Notes under the pieces: model-generated
What the model was told of the DNA's origin: nothing
Databases searched by the model: none
The model's input: the letters and a program-made list of their open reading frames with translations, nothing else
Assembly (NCBI GenBank): GCA_019509895.1
Contig: JAEKLK010000167.1
Span: forward strand, 1 to 22,444
Direction: 5' to 3'
From: Betaproteobacteria bacterium
GTDB taxonomy: Bacteria; Pseudomonadota; Gammaproteobacteria; Burkholderiales; SG8-39
DNA: 22,444 nt
Program-made: the position numbers and the translations under genes
Shown here: positions 13,742 to 21,684 of the stretch, piece after piece
How the letters are laid out: each line of letters starts with the position of its first letter
Numbering within the stretch: the first letter of the stretch is position 1

Positions 13742-14182
13742 CTAGGCGCTCAGACGCCGCGCTTCCGAGAGATGCTTTTTCCAGTACGGCGAGTCGATGC
13801 GGTCGCGGCGCACGCGCTTGCCGGAAGAGGGCGCATGGACGATCTCGCCATTGCCGACATAGATGGCGACGTGGCCGTGCTTTTTCCCCTGCTGGTCGAA
13901 AAAGACCAGATCCCCCGGACGTAGGTCCGAGCGCCGCACCGACTTTCCGAGATGGCGTTGCTGGTCGGTGCTGTGCGGCAGGGTGATGCCGGCCTGGCGA
14001 TAGCTGTACAGCACGAGTCCGCTGCAATCGAAGCCCTTCGGGCTCATGCCTCCGTACCGGTACGGAGCGCCGAGCAGCTTAACGGCCTCGGCGGCGGCGT
14101 GTTCCTGCGGTGTCGCGGCGATGGCCGTGCCGGTCAGCGCGGCGAGCGCGAACGCAAGAGCGAGGTCGCGGGCAAGTGTCAT
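13742..14182 (-). CDS. Secreted NlpC/P60 cell-wall hydrolase
   Basis: This is a 146-residue exported peptidase of the NlpC/P60 superfamily, expected to cleave peptide bonds in peptidoglycan stems. A signal peptide covers about residues 1-22 (hydrophobic LALAFALAALTGTAIA, then cleavage near Ala). The catalytic triad is visible: Cys53 in FDCSGLVLY, His104 in HGHVAIYVG and His116 in IVHAP. YRYGGMSPKGFDCSG and DLRPGDLVFFD are hallmark motifs. No lipobox or separate cell-wall-binding domain is present, so it is a minimal single-domain enzyme. It converges with the cyclase gene without a spacer and diverges from the 5'-nucleotidase gene with a 60-bp gap. Confidence 0.94.
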   Translation of the reverse strand: MTLARDLALAFALAALTGTAIAATPQEHAAAEAVKLLGAPYRYGGMSPKGFDCSGLVLYSYRQAGITLPHSTDQQRHLGKSVRRSDLRPGDLVFFDQQGKKHGHVAIYVGNGEIVHAPSSGKRVRRDRIDSPYWKKHLSEARRLSA

Positions 14183-14209
14183 GGCGCGGTCATGCTCGCA
14201 TGGCGACGC

Positions 14210-14220
14210 GGCGTCACGCC
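14210..14220. promoter_or_regulatory. Small palindrome in divergent intergenic region
   Basis: GGCGTCACGCC is a perfect 5-1-5 inverted repeat in the 60-bp gap between the divergent NlpC/P60 and 5'-nucleotidase genes. It could be an operator half or full site, but in DNA this GC-rich a short palindrome can arise by chance. I see no good -10/-35 pair beside it. Confidence 0.2.
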
Positions 14221-14242
14221 AAGACTTAGGTCACAATGAGCC

Positions 14243-15148
14243 ATGCCGTACTCGATCGAAGGCAAGCTGGTCGTGGCGATTTCCTCGCGCGCGCTCTTCG
14301 ACTTCGAGGAAGAAAACCAGGTGTTCGAGCGCGACGGCGAAGCTGCCTACATCGCGCTGCAGTACGCGCGGCTCGATGTGCCGGCCCGGGAGGGGGTGGC
14401 GTTCCCGTTGGTGAAGAAGCTTCTCGGCTTCAACACCCTGCGCGCGCAGCGCGTCGAGGTCGTGATCCTCTCCAAGAACGACCCGGTTTCCGGCCTGCGC
14501 GTTTTCCGCTCGGCGAAGCTCGCCGGCCTTGCCATCGAGCGCGGCGTGTTCACGCGCGGACGCTCACCGTATCGTTACCTCGACGCGTTGAAGGCGAACC
14601 TGTTCCTCTCGGCGAACGAAGGGGATGTCCTCGGCGCGCTCCAGGCGAGCTGCCCGGCGGCGCGCGTTTATCCGGAGTCGCGCCAGGCGGCGAGCCGACA
14701 CGCCGACGAGCTACGGATCGCCTTCGACGGCGACGCCGTGCTTTTCTCCGACGAGGCCGAGCGTGTCTATCAGCGCGACGGTCTCGACGCTTTTGCGCGC
14801 CATGAGGCGCTGAACGCCCTGCAGCCGCTGCCGCCCGGGCCGTTCAAGCCGCTCCTCGAGGCGCTGCACCGTCTGCAGGCGGCGGCGCTCACCGACGTGC
14901 CGATCAAGGTGCGCACCGCGCTCGTCACCGCGCGCAGCGCTCCGGCGCACGAGCGGGCGGTGCGTACGCTGATGGAATGGAACATCGCCGTTGATGAGCT
15001 CATGTTTCTCGGCGGCCTCGACAAGGGCGAATTCCTTAAGGCGTTCGAGCCGGACTTCTATTTCGACGACCAGCGCGGCCATGTCGATTCGGCGCGCGCC
15101 TTTGTCGCCGCCGGGCACGTGCCCTTTGGGGTGGCAAACATCCGCTAG
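14243..15148 (+). CDS. cN-I type 5'-nucleotidase (NT5C1-like)
   Basis: This is a 301-residue cytosolic 5'-nucleotidase of the family that includes eukaryotic cN-IA/cN-IB; it is expected to dephosphorylate nucleoside monophosphates such as AMP. Family motifs are VAISSRALFDFEEENQVF (11-28), AFPLVKKLL, VVILSKNDPVSGLRVFRS (73-90), ANLFLSANEGDV and RIAFDGDAVLFSDE (158-171), which holds the probable nucleophile Asp162 and the acid Asp164 of the HAD-like active site. Also present are TARSAPAHERAV, LGGLDKGEFL with Lys261, and DFYFDDQ with Asp275/276. The start ATG has no strong Shine-Dalgarno but gives the family's usual N-terminus. It converges on dppF with 4 bp between stops. Substrate preference cannot be read from sequence. 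Confidence 0.9.
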   Translation: MPYSIEGKLVVAISSRALFDFEEENQVFERDGEAAYIALQYARLDVPAREGVAFPLVKKLLGFNTLRAQRVEVVILSKNDPVSGLRVFRSAKLAGLAIERGVFTRGRSPYRYLDALKANLFLSANEGDVLGALQASCPAARVYPESRQAASRHADELRIAFDGDAVLFSDEAERVYQRDGLDAFARHEALNALQPLPPGPFKPLLEALHRLQAAALTDVPIKVRTALVTARSAPAHERAVRTLMEWNIAVDELMFLGGLDKGEFLKAFEPDFYFDDQRGHVDSARAFVAAGHVPFGVANIR

Positions 15149-15152
15149 TCCG

Positions 15153-16061
15153 CTATATCCGCCGCTCGGCCACGGCGTGACAGGCGACGCCATCGATGAA
15201 CTCCGGCAGCTCGCGCCGGCACCGGTCGTTGGCATGCGGGCAGCGTGGATGAAAGGGGCAGCCCGAGGGCGGTGCTAGCGGGTTCGGCACCTCGCCGCGC
15301 ACCGGCGTGCGGGACTTGCCGCTCATGCCGAGGTCGGGGACTGCGTCGAGAAGCATGCGCGTGTACGGATGGCGCGGTCGTGAAAAGAGCATGCCGGCCG
15401 GCGACAGCTCGACCATGCGGCCGAGGTACATGACGCCGACCCGGTCGGCCACCTGCGAGACGACGGCCAGGTTGTGCGAGATGAAGAGATAGGTGAGGCC
15501 GAGCCGGCTTTGCAGGTCGCTCATCAGGTTGAGGATCTGCGCCTGCACCGACACGTCGAGCGCCGAGGTGGGCTCGTCACACACCAAGAAGTCCGGCTCG
15601 CCGCCGAGCGCGCGCGCAATCGAGATGCGCTGGCGCTGGCCGCCGGAGAACTCGTGCGGATATTTGTCGCCGTCGTCGGCTGACAGACCGACCTGCACCA
15701 GCAACTCTTCGACGCGCGCACCGGTGCCGAGGAAGCGGATCGGCTCGCCGACGATATCGCGCACGCGCCAGCGCGGGTTGAGGCTCGCGTAGGGATCCTG
15801 AAAGATCATCTGCAGCCGGCGGCCGTGGAACACGACGCGTCCCTCGGTCGGGGCGTACAGACCGACGATCAGCCGGGCGACCGTCGACTTGCCGCAGCCC
15901 GATTCGCCGACCAGCGCGAGTGTCTCGCCCGATTCCACTTCAAAGCTCACGCCGTCGACCGCGCGCAGGACCCGACGCGGCTCGTGCTCCAGCATCCGGT
16001 TCAACCACGGACGCGACACGTCGAAGTCGCGCGAGACTCGCTCGAGGCTAAGCAGCGGCAT
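15153..16061 (-). CDS. dppF: Dipeptide/oligopeptide ABC transporter ATPase (DppF-type)
   Basis: This is a 302-residue ATPase subunit of a peptide-class importer. It has Walker A GESGCGKST (52-60), a Q-loop at Gln88 (MIFQDPYASLNP), the signature FSGGQRQR (138-145), Walker B FLVCDEP (158-164), D-loop SALD and switch His196. The C-terminal oligopeptide-binding-protein-dependent region has GCPFHPRCPHANDRC, the Cys cluster that binds iron-sulfur in characterised Dpp/Opp ATPases. The segment between Walker A and the Q-loop is about 15 residues shorter than in E. coli DppF and a second short gap follows, yet all ATPase motifs are intact. It overlaps dppD by 14 nt and is the last gene of the operon. 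Confidence 0.92.
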   Translation of the reverse strand: MPLLSLERVSRDFDVSRPWLNRMLEHEPRRVLRAVDGVSFEVESGETLALVGESGCGKSTVARLIVGLYAPTEGRVVFHGRRLQMIFQDPYASLNPRWRVRDIVGEPIRFLGTGARVEELLVQVGLSADDGDKYPHEFSGGQRQRISIARALGGEPDFLVCDEPTSALDVSVQAQILNLMSDLQSRLGLTYLFISHNLAVVSQVADRVGVMYLGRMVELSPAGMLFSRPRHPYTRMLLDAVPDLGMSGKSRTPVRGEVPNPLAPPSGCPFHPRCPHANDRCRRELPEFIDGVACHAVAERRI

Positions 16062-17004
16062 GCAGCCAGCATGCGGCGAAGCTGGTGCCCGCCGGCAGGA
16101 GATCGGGGCGCTCGACCAGGCAGCGAGCGAAGCGTCGCGGGCAGCGTGGGTTGAAGGCGCAGCCGCGCGGAATGGCGTTCAGGCGCGGCATCGCGCCATC
16201 GATCTGCACCAGGCGCCCTTTCCTGGCCGCGATGCGCGGGATCGAGCCCATCAGGCCCACGGTGTAGGGATGGCGCGGCGCATGGATCACCTCGCGCACG
16301 CTGCCCAATTCGACGATGCGCCCGGCGTACATCACGGCGACGCGGTGCGCGGTCTCGGCGATCACGCCCATGTCGTGGGTGATGAGCATCACCGCAGCGC
16401 CGCGCTCGGCCGCGAGGCGCTTCAAGAGCGCGATGATCTGCGCCTGGATCGAGACGTCGAGCGCGGTGGTCGGCTCATCGGCGATCAGCAGGCGCGGCTC
16501 GGCGGCGAGCGCGAGCGCGATGACTACGCGCTGACGCATGCCGCCCGAAAACTGGTGCGGATAGTGCTCGTAGCGCGCCTCGGCGCCGGGAATGCCGACC
16601 TCGCGCAGCAAGGCGAGCGCGCGTTCGCGCGCCTGCGTCTCGCCCATGGGCAGATGCGTGACGATCGTTTCCTCGATCTGGCGGCCGATGGTGTATAGCG
16701 GATTGAGCGAGGTGAGCGGGTCCTGGAAGATGACGCCGATCCTGCGGCCGCGCAGCTTCCTCAGCTCGTCCGCCGGCAGATTGTCGATACGCTCGCCCTC
16801 GAGCCGCACTTCGCCGCCGGCGATGCGCCCGGGGGGTTCCAGGAGGCCGATGATCGCGAGCCCGGTGATCGACTTGCCGGCGCCGGACTCGCCGACCACG
16901 CCGAGCACTTCACCGGGGGCGATGGAGAATGAGACGCCGTCGAGCGCCGTCAGCGTGCCGCGCCGCATCGGAAACTCCACCCGCAGGTCGCGCACATCGA
17001 GCAT
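16048..17004 (-). CDS. dppD: Dipeptide/oligopeptide ABC transporter ATPase (DppD-type)
   Basis: This is a 318-residue partner ATPase of the importer. Walker A is GESGAGKS (38-45), the Q-loop Gln94 lies in VIFQDPLTSLNP, the signature is FSGGMRQR (152-159), Walker B is LLIADEP (172-178), and the switch His is His210. The C-terminal cluster reads GCAFNPRCPRRFARC, as in other DppD/OppD proteins. The ATG at 17004 gives the standard MLDVRDLRVEF start; the frame is open further upstream, but that is dppC sequence in another frame. The gap to dppC is 14 bp and the 3' end overlaps dppF by 14 nt, so the two ATPases should be made in equal amounts. Confidence 0.93.
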   Translation of the reverse strand: MLDVRDLRVEFPMRRGTLTALDGVSFSIAPGEVLGVVGESGAGKSITGLAIIGLLEPPGRIAGGEVRLEGERIDNLPADELRKLRGRRIGVIFQDPLTSLNPLYTIGRQIEETIVTHLPMGETQARERALALLREVGIPGAEARYEHYPHQFSGGMRQRVVIALALAAEPRLLIADEPTTALDVSIQAQIIALLKRLAAERGAAVMLITHDMGVIAETAHRVAVMYAGRIVELGSVREVIHAPRHPYTVGLMGSIPRIAARKGRLVQIDGAMPRLNAIPRGCAFNPRCPRRFARCLVERPDLLPAGTSFAACWLHAAA

Positions 17005-17018
17005 AGGTGCGTTGCGAG

Positions 17019-17927
17019 TCAGCGCAGCTTCGGATTCAGCGCGTCGCGCAGCCAGTCGCCGAGGAGGTTCACTGACAGCACCAGCACCACGAGCGCGATG
17101 CCTGGGAATAACGTGATCCACCACTCGCCGGAGTAGAGAAACTCGTTGCCGATCCGGATCAGCGTGCCGAGCGAGGGGCGCGTGGCCGGCACGCCGACGC
17201 CGAGGAACGAGAGCGTCGCCTCGGTAATGATCGCCGTGGCGATATGGATGGTGGCGATCACCAGTACCGGCCCCATCACGTTGGGCAGCACGTGCGACAG
17301 CATGATGGCGAGCGGCCGGCGGCCGATGACCCGCGCGGCCTGCACATACTCCTTGCTCTTCTCGACCATGGTCGAGCCGCGCACGGTGCGCGCGTATTGC
17401 ACCCAGCCGGCGAAGCCGATGGCGAGGACCAGTACGGGGATGGCGAGCTCATCGTGCCGGTCGCCCGGCAGCGCAACGCGTGCCACGCCGTCGATCAGGA
17501 GCGCGATCAGTATTGCCGGGAAGGACAGCTGCACGTCGGCGATGCGCATGATGATCGCCTCGACGCGGCCGCCGAGATAACCGGCGAGCAAGCCGAGCGA
17601 CACGCCGAGCACGAGCGCGAAGAGTACCGCGGCCAGGCCGACGCCGAGCGAGATGCGGGCGCCGTGCATGATCGTCGAGAGGATGTCACGGCCCTGGTTG
17701 TCGGTACCGAGCGGGTAGCGTCCGATGCCTTTCTCGTCCCACGCGGGCGGCGTGAAGGCGTCGCTCAGATTGAGCGAGGCCATGTCGAACGGATCCTGCG
17801 GCGAAACCCAGGGCGCGAGCAGCGCCGCGCCGACCCAGATCAGGGTCAGGGCCGTGGCGACGATGGTGACCGGCGAGCGCCGGAAGCTCCAGGCGAGGTC
17901 ATGCTCCCAGAGCCGGCGCAGGATCAC
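17019..17927 (-). CDS. dppC: Dipeptide/oligopeptide ABC transporter permease (DppC-type)
   Basis: This is a 302-residue inner-membrane permease. It begins with a short cytoplasmic segment and a first membrane helix (about 20-40), followed by a periplasmic stretch holding the DppC/OppC signature LGTDNQGRD (73-81). About five more helices follow. The EAA-like coupling loop EYVQAARVIGRRPLAIML (193-210) contacts the ATPases. The GTG start at 17927 puts a typical charged N-terminus before the first helix; no ATG is suitably placed. It lies 13 bp after dppA and 14 bp before dppD on the same strand. Confidence 0.94.
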   Translation of the reverse strand: MILRRLWEHDLAWSFRRSPVTIVATALTLIWVGAALLAPWVSPQDPFDMASLNLSDAFTPPAWDEKGIGRYPLGTDNQGRDILSTIMHGARISLGVGLAAVLFALVLGVSLGLLAGYLGGRVEAIIMRIADVQLSFPAILIALLIDGVARVALPGDRHDELAIPVLVLAIGFAGWVQYARTVRGSTMVEKSKEYVQAARVIGRRPLAIMLSHVLPNVMGPVLVIATIHIATAIITEATLSFLGVGVPATRPSLGTLIRIGNEFLYSGEWWITLFPGIALVVLVLSVNLLGDWLRDALNPKLR

Positions 17928-17940
17928 TGAGCCGTAGCAC

Positions 17941-19497
17941 TCATTTCACCGTCGCAAATCTCGCTTGCGGCCGGTCATCCAGGCTGTAGACGATGGTGAC
18001 GCCCTTCTTCATCGCCCACGGCCGCATCTGGTGGTGCAGCGGCACGTAATAGGCCTGGTCTCGCGTGATCTCGAGCCCCTGCTTGAGCAGCGCGTCGCGC
18101 TTGTTCGTGTCGGTCTCGATCTTCAGCTGATCGATGATCTCGTCGAGCTTCTTGTCGCTGATGCGGCCCTGGTTGAAGCTGCCGTCGGCGCCCTTGGTTT
18201 TGGTGTGAACGAGCGACTGCAGCGTGTAAAGGCCGTCGAAGGTCGGCACGCCCCAGCCGAGCATGTAAGCGCTGGTGTCGAAGTTAAGGAGCTTCGGGAT
18301 GTACGTGGCGAACTGCATCGCGTTCAGCTTTACGCGCACGCCGCCCTTGGCCCACATCGAGACGAGCGCCTGGCAGATTTTCTCGTCGTTAACGTAGCGG
18401 TTGTTCGGGCAATCAAGCGTGAACTCGAAGCCGTCGGGGTAGCCCGCTTCCGCGAGCAGTTTCTTGGCCGCCGCGGGATCGAATTTAGGCACGATGTCGA
18501 TGTCCTTCGAATGCCCGTGCACGCCCGGCGCGATCATGATGCCGGCGGGAATCGATAGGCCGCGCATCGTGACCTTCCGGATCGCTTCGCGGTCGATCGC
18601 CATGTTGAGCGCCTTGCGCACGCGCAGGTCCTTGAAGGGGTTCTTGCCCTTTACGTTCGCGTATTTCAATTCGTCATTATGTTGGTCAAGACCGATGAAG
18701 ATGGTGCGCACCTCGTGCCCGTCGAGGATCTTCAAGGCCGGCTCCTTGCGCAGCCGCTCGACGTCCTGCGTCGGCAGATCTGTGACGAGGTCGACCTCGC
18801 CCGAAAGCAGCGCCGAAACGCGGGTCGCGTCCGACTTTATCGGCGTGTAGATCACATCGGTGATGTTGCCGTCGAGCTTGCCCCACCACTCCTTGTTGAC
18901 CGCCATGACGATGCGCTTGTCCGGCTCCCAGCCCTTGATGAGGTAGGGGCCGGTGCCGTTGGTGTTGCGCGAGGCGTAGGTTTCTTCCTGCTTCGAGTAA
19001 TCCTGGATGTTCTGCGAGCGGTTCTTCTCCGACCAGGACTTGCTCATGATGCGGAAGTCGACGATGTTTTTGAGGAGCAGGGGATGCGGCCCCTCGAGCA
19101 TCAGGTCGACCGTAGTGTCGTCGACCTTCTTCACCTCCTTGATGCCGGCGACGTAGATCTGGTTCGTGCCCTGCGGCTGCTTGATGCGGCCGAAGGAGAA
19201 CACCACGTCATCGGCGGTGAATGGGCTGCCGTCGTGGAACTTCACGTTCTTTCTCAGGTGGAAGCGGTACTGCGTCTCCGAGACCATGTCCCAGCTGGTC
19301 GCGAGGCACGGCTCGATCTGGTAGTCCTTGCTGTACCGGGTCAGCCCTTCGTAGGCGTACTGCATGATGGCGTGCGTGGTCGCATGGTTCTGCGAGTGCG
19401 GATCCATCGTCAGAATGTCGTTCTGCGCCGCCCATTTCAGCGTGACGGCATAGGCCGGCGCCACCATAAGCGCCAGGATCGCAGCCAAAAGTCGCAT
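17941..19497 (-). CDS. dppA: Peptide ABC transporter substrate-binding protein (SBP_bac_5)
   Basis: This is a 518-residue periplasmic solute-binding protein of family 5, which captures the substrate for DppBCDF. A signal peptide (about 1-17, ending APAYA) precedes VTLKWAAQNDILTMDPHS. Then come YEGLTRYSKDYQIEPCLATSW, FHLRKNVKFHDGSPFTADDVVFS and the conserved GTGPYLIKGWEPDKRI. The second lobe includes RVRKALNMAIDREAI and FDPAAAKKLLAEAGYPDGF, all typical of the family. A good Shine-Dalgarno (GGGAGG) is 5 bases before the ATG, stronger than for its neighbours, as expected for the most abundant component. It sits between the M20 hydrolase and dppC. The ligand cannot be deduced from sequence; peptides or N-acyl amino acids are candidates. 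Confidence 0.94.
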   Translation of the reverse strand: MRLLAAILALMVAPAYAVTLKWAAQNDILTMDPHSQNHATTHAIMQYAYEGLTRYSKDYQIEPCLATSWDMVSETQYRFHLRKNVKFHDGSPFTADDVVFSFGRIKQPQGTNQIYVAGIKEVKKVDDTTVDLMLEGPHPLLLKNIVDFRIMSKSWSEKNRSQNIQDYSKQEETYASRNTNGTGPYLIKGWEPDKRIVMAVNKEWWGKLDGNITDVIYTPIKSDATRVSALLSGEVDLVTDLPTQDVERLRKEPALKILDGHEVRTIFIGLDQHNDELKYANVKGKNPFKDLRVRKALNMAIDREAIRKVTMRGLSIPAGIMIAPGVHGHSKDIDIVPKFDPAAAKKLLAEAGYPDGFEFTLDCPNNRYVNDEKICQALVSMWAKGGVRVKLNAMQFATYIPKLLNFDTSAYMLGWGVPTFDGLYTLQSLVHTKTKGADGSFNQGRISDKKLDEIIDQLKIETDTNKRDALLKQGLEITRDQAYYVPLHHQMRPWAMKKGVTIVYSLDDRPQARFATVK

Positions 19498-19510
19498 GTT
19501 TTCCTCCCCG

Positions 19511-20695
19511 TTATTTGAGCGGCAAGGCCTCTTCGGCGAGCGCGGCGAGATAGCCCGCGCCCAGTGGAATCACCTCGTCGTTGAAATCGTAGTTGGGATT
19601 GTGCAGCAGGCAGCCGCCGGCGGCGCCGCCCTGTCCGAGAAAGACATAGGCGCCCGGCCGCGCCTGCAGGAAGTAGGCGAAGTCCTCGCCGCCCATGGTC
19701 GGCTCGTGCTCGGTGATCACGTTTTCGGCGCCGAAGAGACGCTTGCCGACGTCGGCCGCGAAGCGCGCCTCGCGCGCGCTGTTTATGGTCGCCGGATAGC
19801 CGCGCGAGTAGCTCACTTCGGCGCTGGCGCCGAAGGCCTCGGCGGTCTTGGTGGCGATGTCGTTCACGCGCCGCTCGGCGAGGTCGCGCGTCTGCGGCTG
19901 GAAGCTGCGCACCGTGCCGACAAGCTTCACGTGGTCCGGAATGACATTGAACACGCCGATCTGGCTCGTCGCCAGCGAGCAGATGCTGACCACGACCGCA
20001 TCGACCGGATTGACGCTGCGGCTGGCGATGGTTTGCAGCGCCGTGATGAGATGCGCACTCACCACGACCGGATCGACGGCCAGATGCGGCATCGCGCCGT
20101 GGCCGCCCCGACCGCGCACCGTAATGCTGACTTCATCCGTCGCCGCCATCACCGGGCCGGCGCGCACCGCCATCTTGCCCGGCGGCAGGCCCGGCCAGTT
20201 ATGCAGGCCGTACACCTCGTTTACCGGGAAGCGCTCGAACAGGCCTTCCTTCAGCATGACTTGCGCGCCGCCGCCGCCTTCCTCGGCGGGCTGGAAAATC
20301 AGGTAGACGGTGCCGTCGAACTTCCGGGTCTCGGCGAGGTAACGCGCAGCGCCCAGAAGCATCGTGGTGTGCCCGTCGTGGCCGCAGGCATGCATGCGGC
20401 CCTCGTGCTGCGAGCGATGCGGGACGTTGGCCGTCTCGTGCATCGGCAGGCAGTCCATGTCGGCACGCAGCGCAATGGCGCGGCCGCTCGCGCGGCTCCT
20501 GCCGTGGACCACGCCGACCAGGCCGGTCTTGGCGAGGCCGCGATGCACTTCGACGCCGCAGGCGGCGAGGCGCTCGGCGACCAGGCCCGAGGTGCGCGTT
20601 TCCTGGAACGCCAGCTCCGGATGCGCGTGGATATCGCGCCGCAGCTCGCGGAGCTCGGGGTGATAGCTGCGAATGCGCTCGATCGGCGTGCTCAT
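19511..20695 (-). CDS. M20 family amidohydrolase (hippurate/N-acyl amino acid hydrolase type)
   Basis: This is a 394-residue zinc-dependent M20D amidohydrolase. The metal site is visible: Cys104 and His106 in HACGHDGHT, Glu138/139 in FQPAEEGGGG, His165 in YGLHNW and His365 in CLLHNPNYDFND. The N-terminus ELRRDIHAHPELAFQE and RADMDCLPM are standard. A dimerisation domain (about 185-300) starts near VSITVRGRGGHGAMPH. The family hydrolyses N-acyl amino acids such as hippurate or N-acetyl amino acids, and some members hydrolyse dipeptides or auxin conjugates. There is no signal peptide, so it acts in the cytoplasm. Its ATG overlaps the dppB stop (ATGA), and dppA follows 13 bp later, which ties it to the transporter. 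The frame is open upstream into dppB, but that part is not protein-like. Confidence 0.93.
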   Translation of the reverse strand: MSTPIERIRSYHPELRELRRDIHAHPELAFQETRTSGLVAERLAACGVEVHRGLAKTGLVGVVHGRSRASGRAIALRADMDCLPMHETANVPHRSQHEGRMHACGHDGHTTMLLGAARYLAETRKFDGTVYLIFQPAEEGGGGAQVMLKEGLFERFPVNEVYGLHNWPGLPPGKMAVRAGPVMAATDEVSITVRGRGGHGAMPHLAVDPVVVSAHLITALQTIASRSVNPVDAVVVSICSLATSQIGVFNVIPDHVKLVGTVRSFQPQTRDLAERRVNDIATKTAEAFGASAEVSYSRGYPATINSAREARFAADVGKRLFGAENVITEHEPTMGGEDFAYFLQARPGAYVFLGQGGAAGGCLLHNPNYDFNDEVIPLGAGYLAALAEEALPLK

Positions 20696-21663
20696 ATCGG
20701 TTGAATGCGAAGGCGCGGGTCGACCGCATAGTAGAGGAGATCGACCACCAGGTTGATGATGACGAAAAAGAGCCCGATCAGGCAAAGGTAAGCCGCCATC
20801 ACGGGCACGTCGGCGAAGCCGATCGCCTGGATGAAGAGCAGCCCCATCCCGGGCCACTGGAACACCTGCTCGGTGATGATCGAGAAGGCGATGATGGCGC
20901 CGAGCTGCAGGCCGGTGATGGTCATCACCGGCACCAGCGTATTCTTCAGCGCGTGGCCGAAGTGAATCGCGCGGTCGGTCAATCCGCGGGCGCGCGCGAA
21001 GCGGATGTAGTCGGTGCGCAGCACCTCGAGCATCTCCGAGCGCACCAGGCGCTGGATCAGCGTCATCTGGAAGAGGCCGAGCGTGATCGACGGGAGGATG
21101 AGCGCCTTCAGGCCTGAAGCGGTCAGCAGCCCGGTGCTCCACCAGCCGATTTGCACCGTATCGCAGCGGCCGAACGAGGGCAGCCAGCCGAGCTGCACGG
21201 AGAAAAACAGGATCAGCAGGATGCCGATCAGGAAGGTCGGCAACGACACGCCGGCGAGCGAAATGCCGAGCAGGACGTGCGAGAGCCACGAATTTCGTCG
21301 CAGCGCGGTGTACACGCCCATCGGGATGCCGGCCGCGAGCGAGAAGAGCGCCGCCATGAACGACAGCTCGAGCGTCGCCGGCAGGCGCTCGACGATGAGT
21401 GTCGAAACCGGGCGTACCTGGCGCAGGCTCAAGCCGAACTGGCCGTGCAGCGCGTTGTTCACGAACGCGGCGTACTGCAGGTAGAACGGGCGGTCGAGGC
21501 AAAGCAGTTGTGTGACACGCACCCGATCCTCGGGCGTCGCGTCCTGTCCGAGCATGAAGATCACCGGGTCGCCGACGAAGCGAAAGAGGGCAAAGGCGAT
21601 CAGCCCGACGGTCAGCATCACGAGCACCGCCTGTCCCAGCCGCCGCAGGATGAACGCCGCCAT
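20692..21663 (-). CDS. dppB: Dipeptide/oligopeptide ABC transporter permease (DppB-type)
   Basis: This is a 323-residue inner-membrane permease and the first gene of the importer operon. The N-terminus AFILRRLGQAVLVMLTVGLIAF forms the first helix. About five more helices follow, including LELSFMAALFSLAAGIPMGV (98-117) and the C-terminal LCLIGLFFVIINLVVDLLYYAVDPRLR, a DppB/OppB hallmark. The coupling loop is EMLEVLRTDYIRFARARGL (210-228). The ATG at 21663 gives the family N-terminus; the frame remains open upstream into mutY sequence, which is unlikely to be translated. Its start is 21 bp from the divergent mutY start. Heteromeric pairing with DppC is expected. Confidence 0.94.
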   Translation of the reverse strand: MAAFILRRLGQAVLVMLTVGLIAFALFRFVGDPVIFMLGQDATPEDRVRVTQLLCLDRPFYLQYAAFVNNALHGQFGLSLRQVRPVSTLIVERLPATLELSFMAALFSLAAGIPMGVYTALRRNSWLSHVLLGISLAGVSLPTFLIGILLILFFSVQLGWLPSFGRCDTVQIGWWSTGLLTASGLKALILPSITLGLFQMTLIQRLVRSEMLEVLRTDYIRFARARGLTDRAIHFGHALKNTLVPVMTITGLQLGAIIAFSIITEQVFQWPGMGLLFIQAIGFADVPVMAAYLCLIGLFFVIINLVVDLLYYAVDPRLRIQPI

Positions 21664-21684
21664 GGTCTGCGAGAATGGTACCGC

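Noticed and set aside
13521..14027. 168-codon minus-strand frame spanning the cyclase and NlpC/P60 gene ends
   Set aside because: It is out of frame with both real genes, rich in Arg/Ala/Pro, and has no motif.
17005..17124. 40-residue N-terminal extension of DppD
   Set aside because: It is dppC sequence in another frame; the standard DppD start is MLDVRDLRV at 17004.
19496..20704. 402-codon plus-strand frame opposite the M20 hydrolase
   Set aside because: The opposite strand encodes an intact metal-binding amidohydrolase; this frame is its compositional mirror.
19511..21502. 663-codon minus-strand frame suggesting a fused N-terminal domain on the M20 hydrolase
   Set aside because: The upstream 269 codons are dppB read in another frame and are Arg/Ala/His-rich. 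The true hydrolase start at 20695 overlaps the dppB stop as ATGA.
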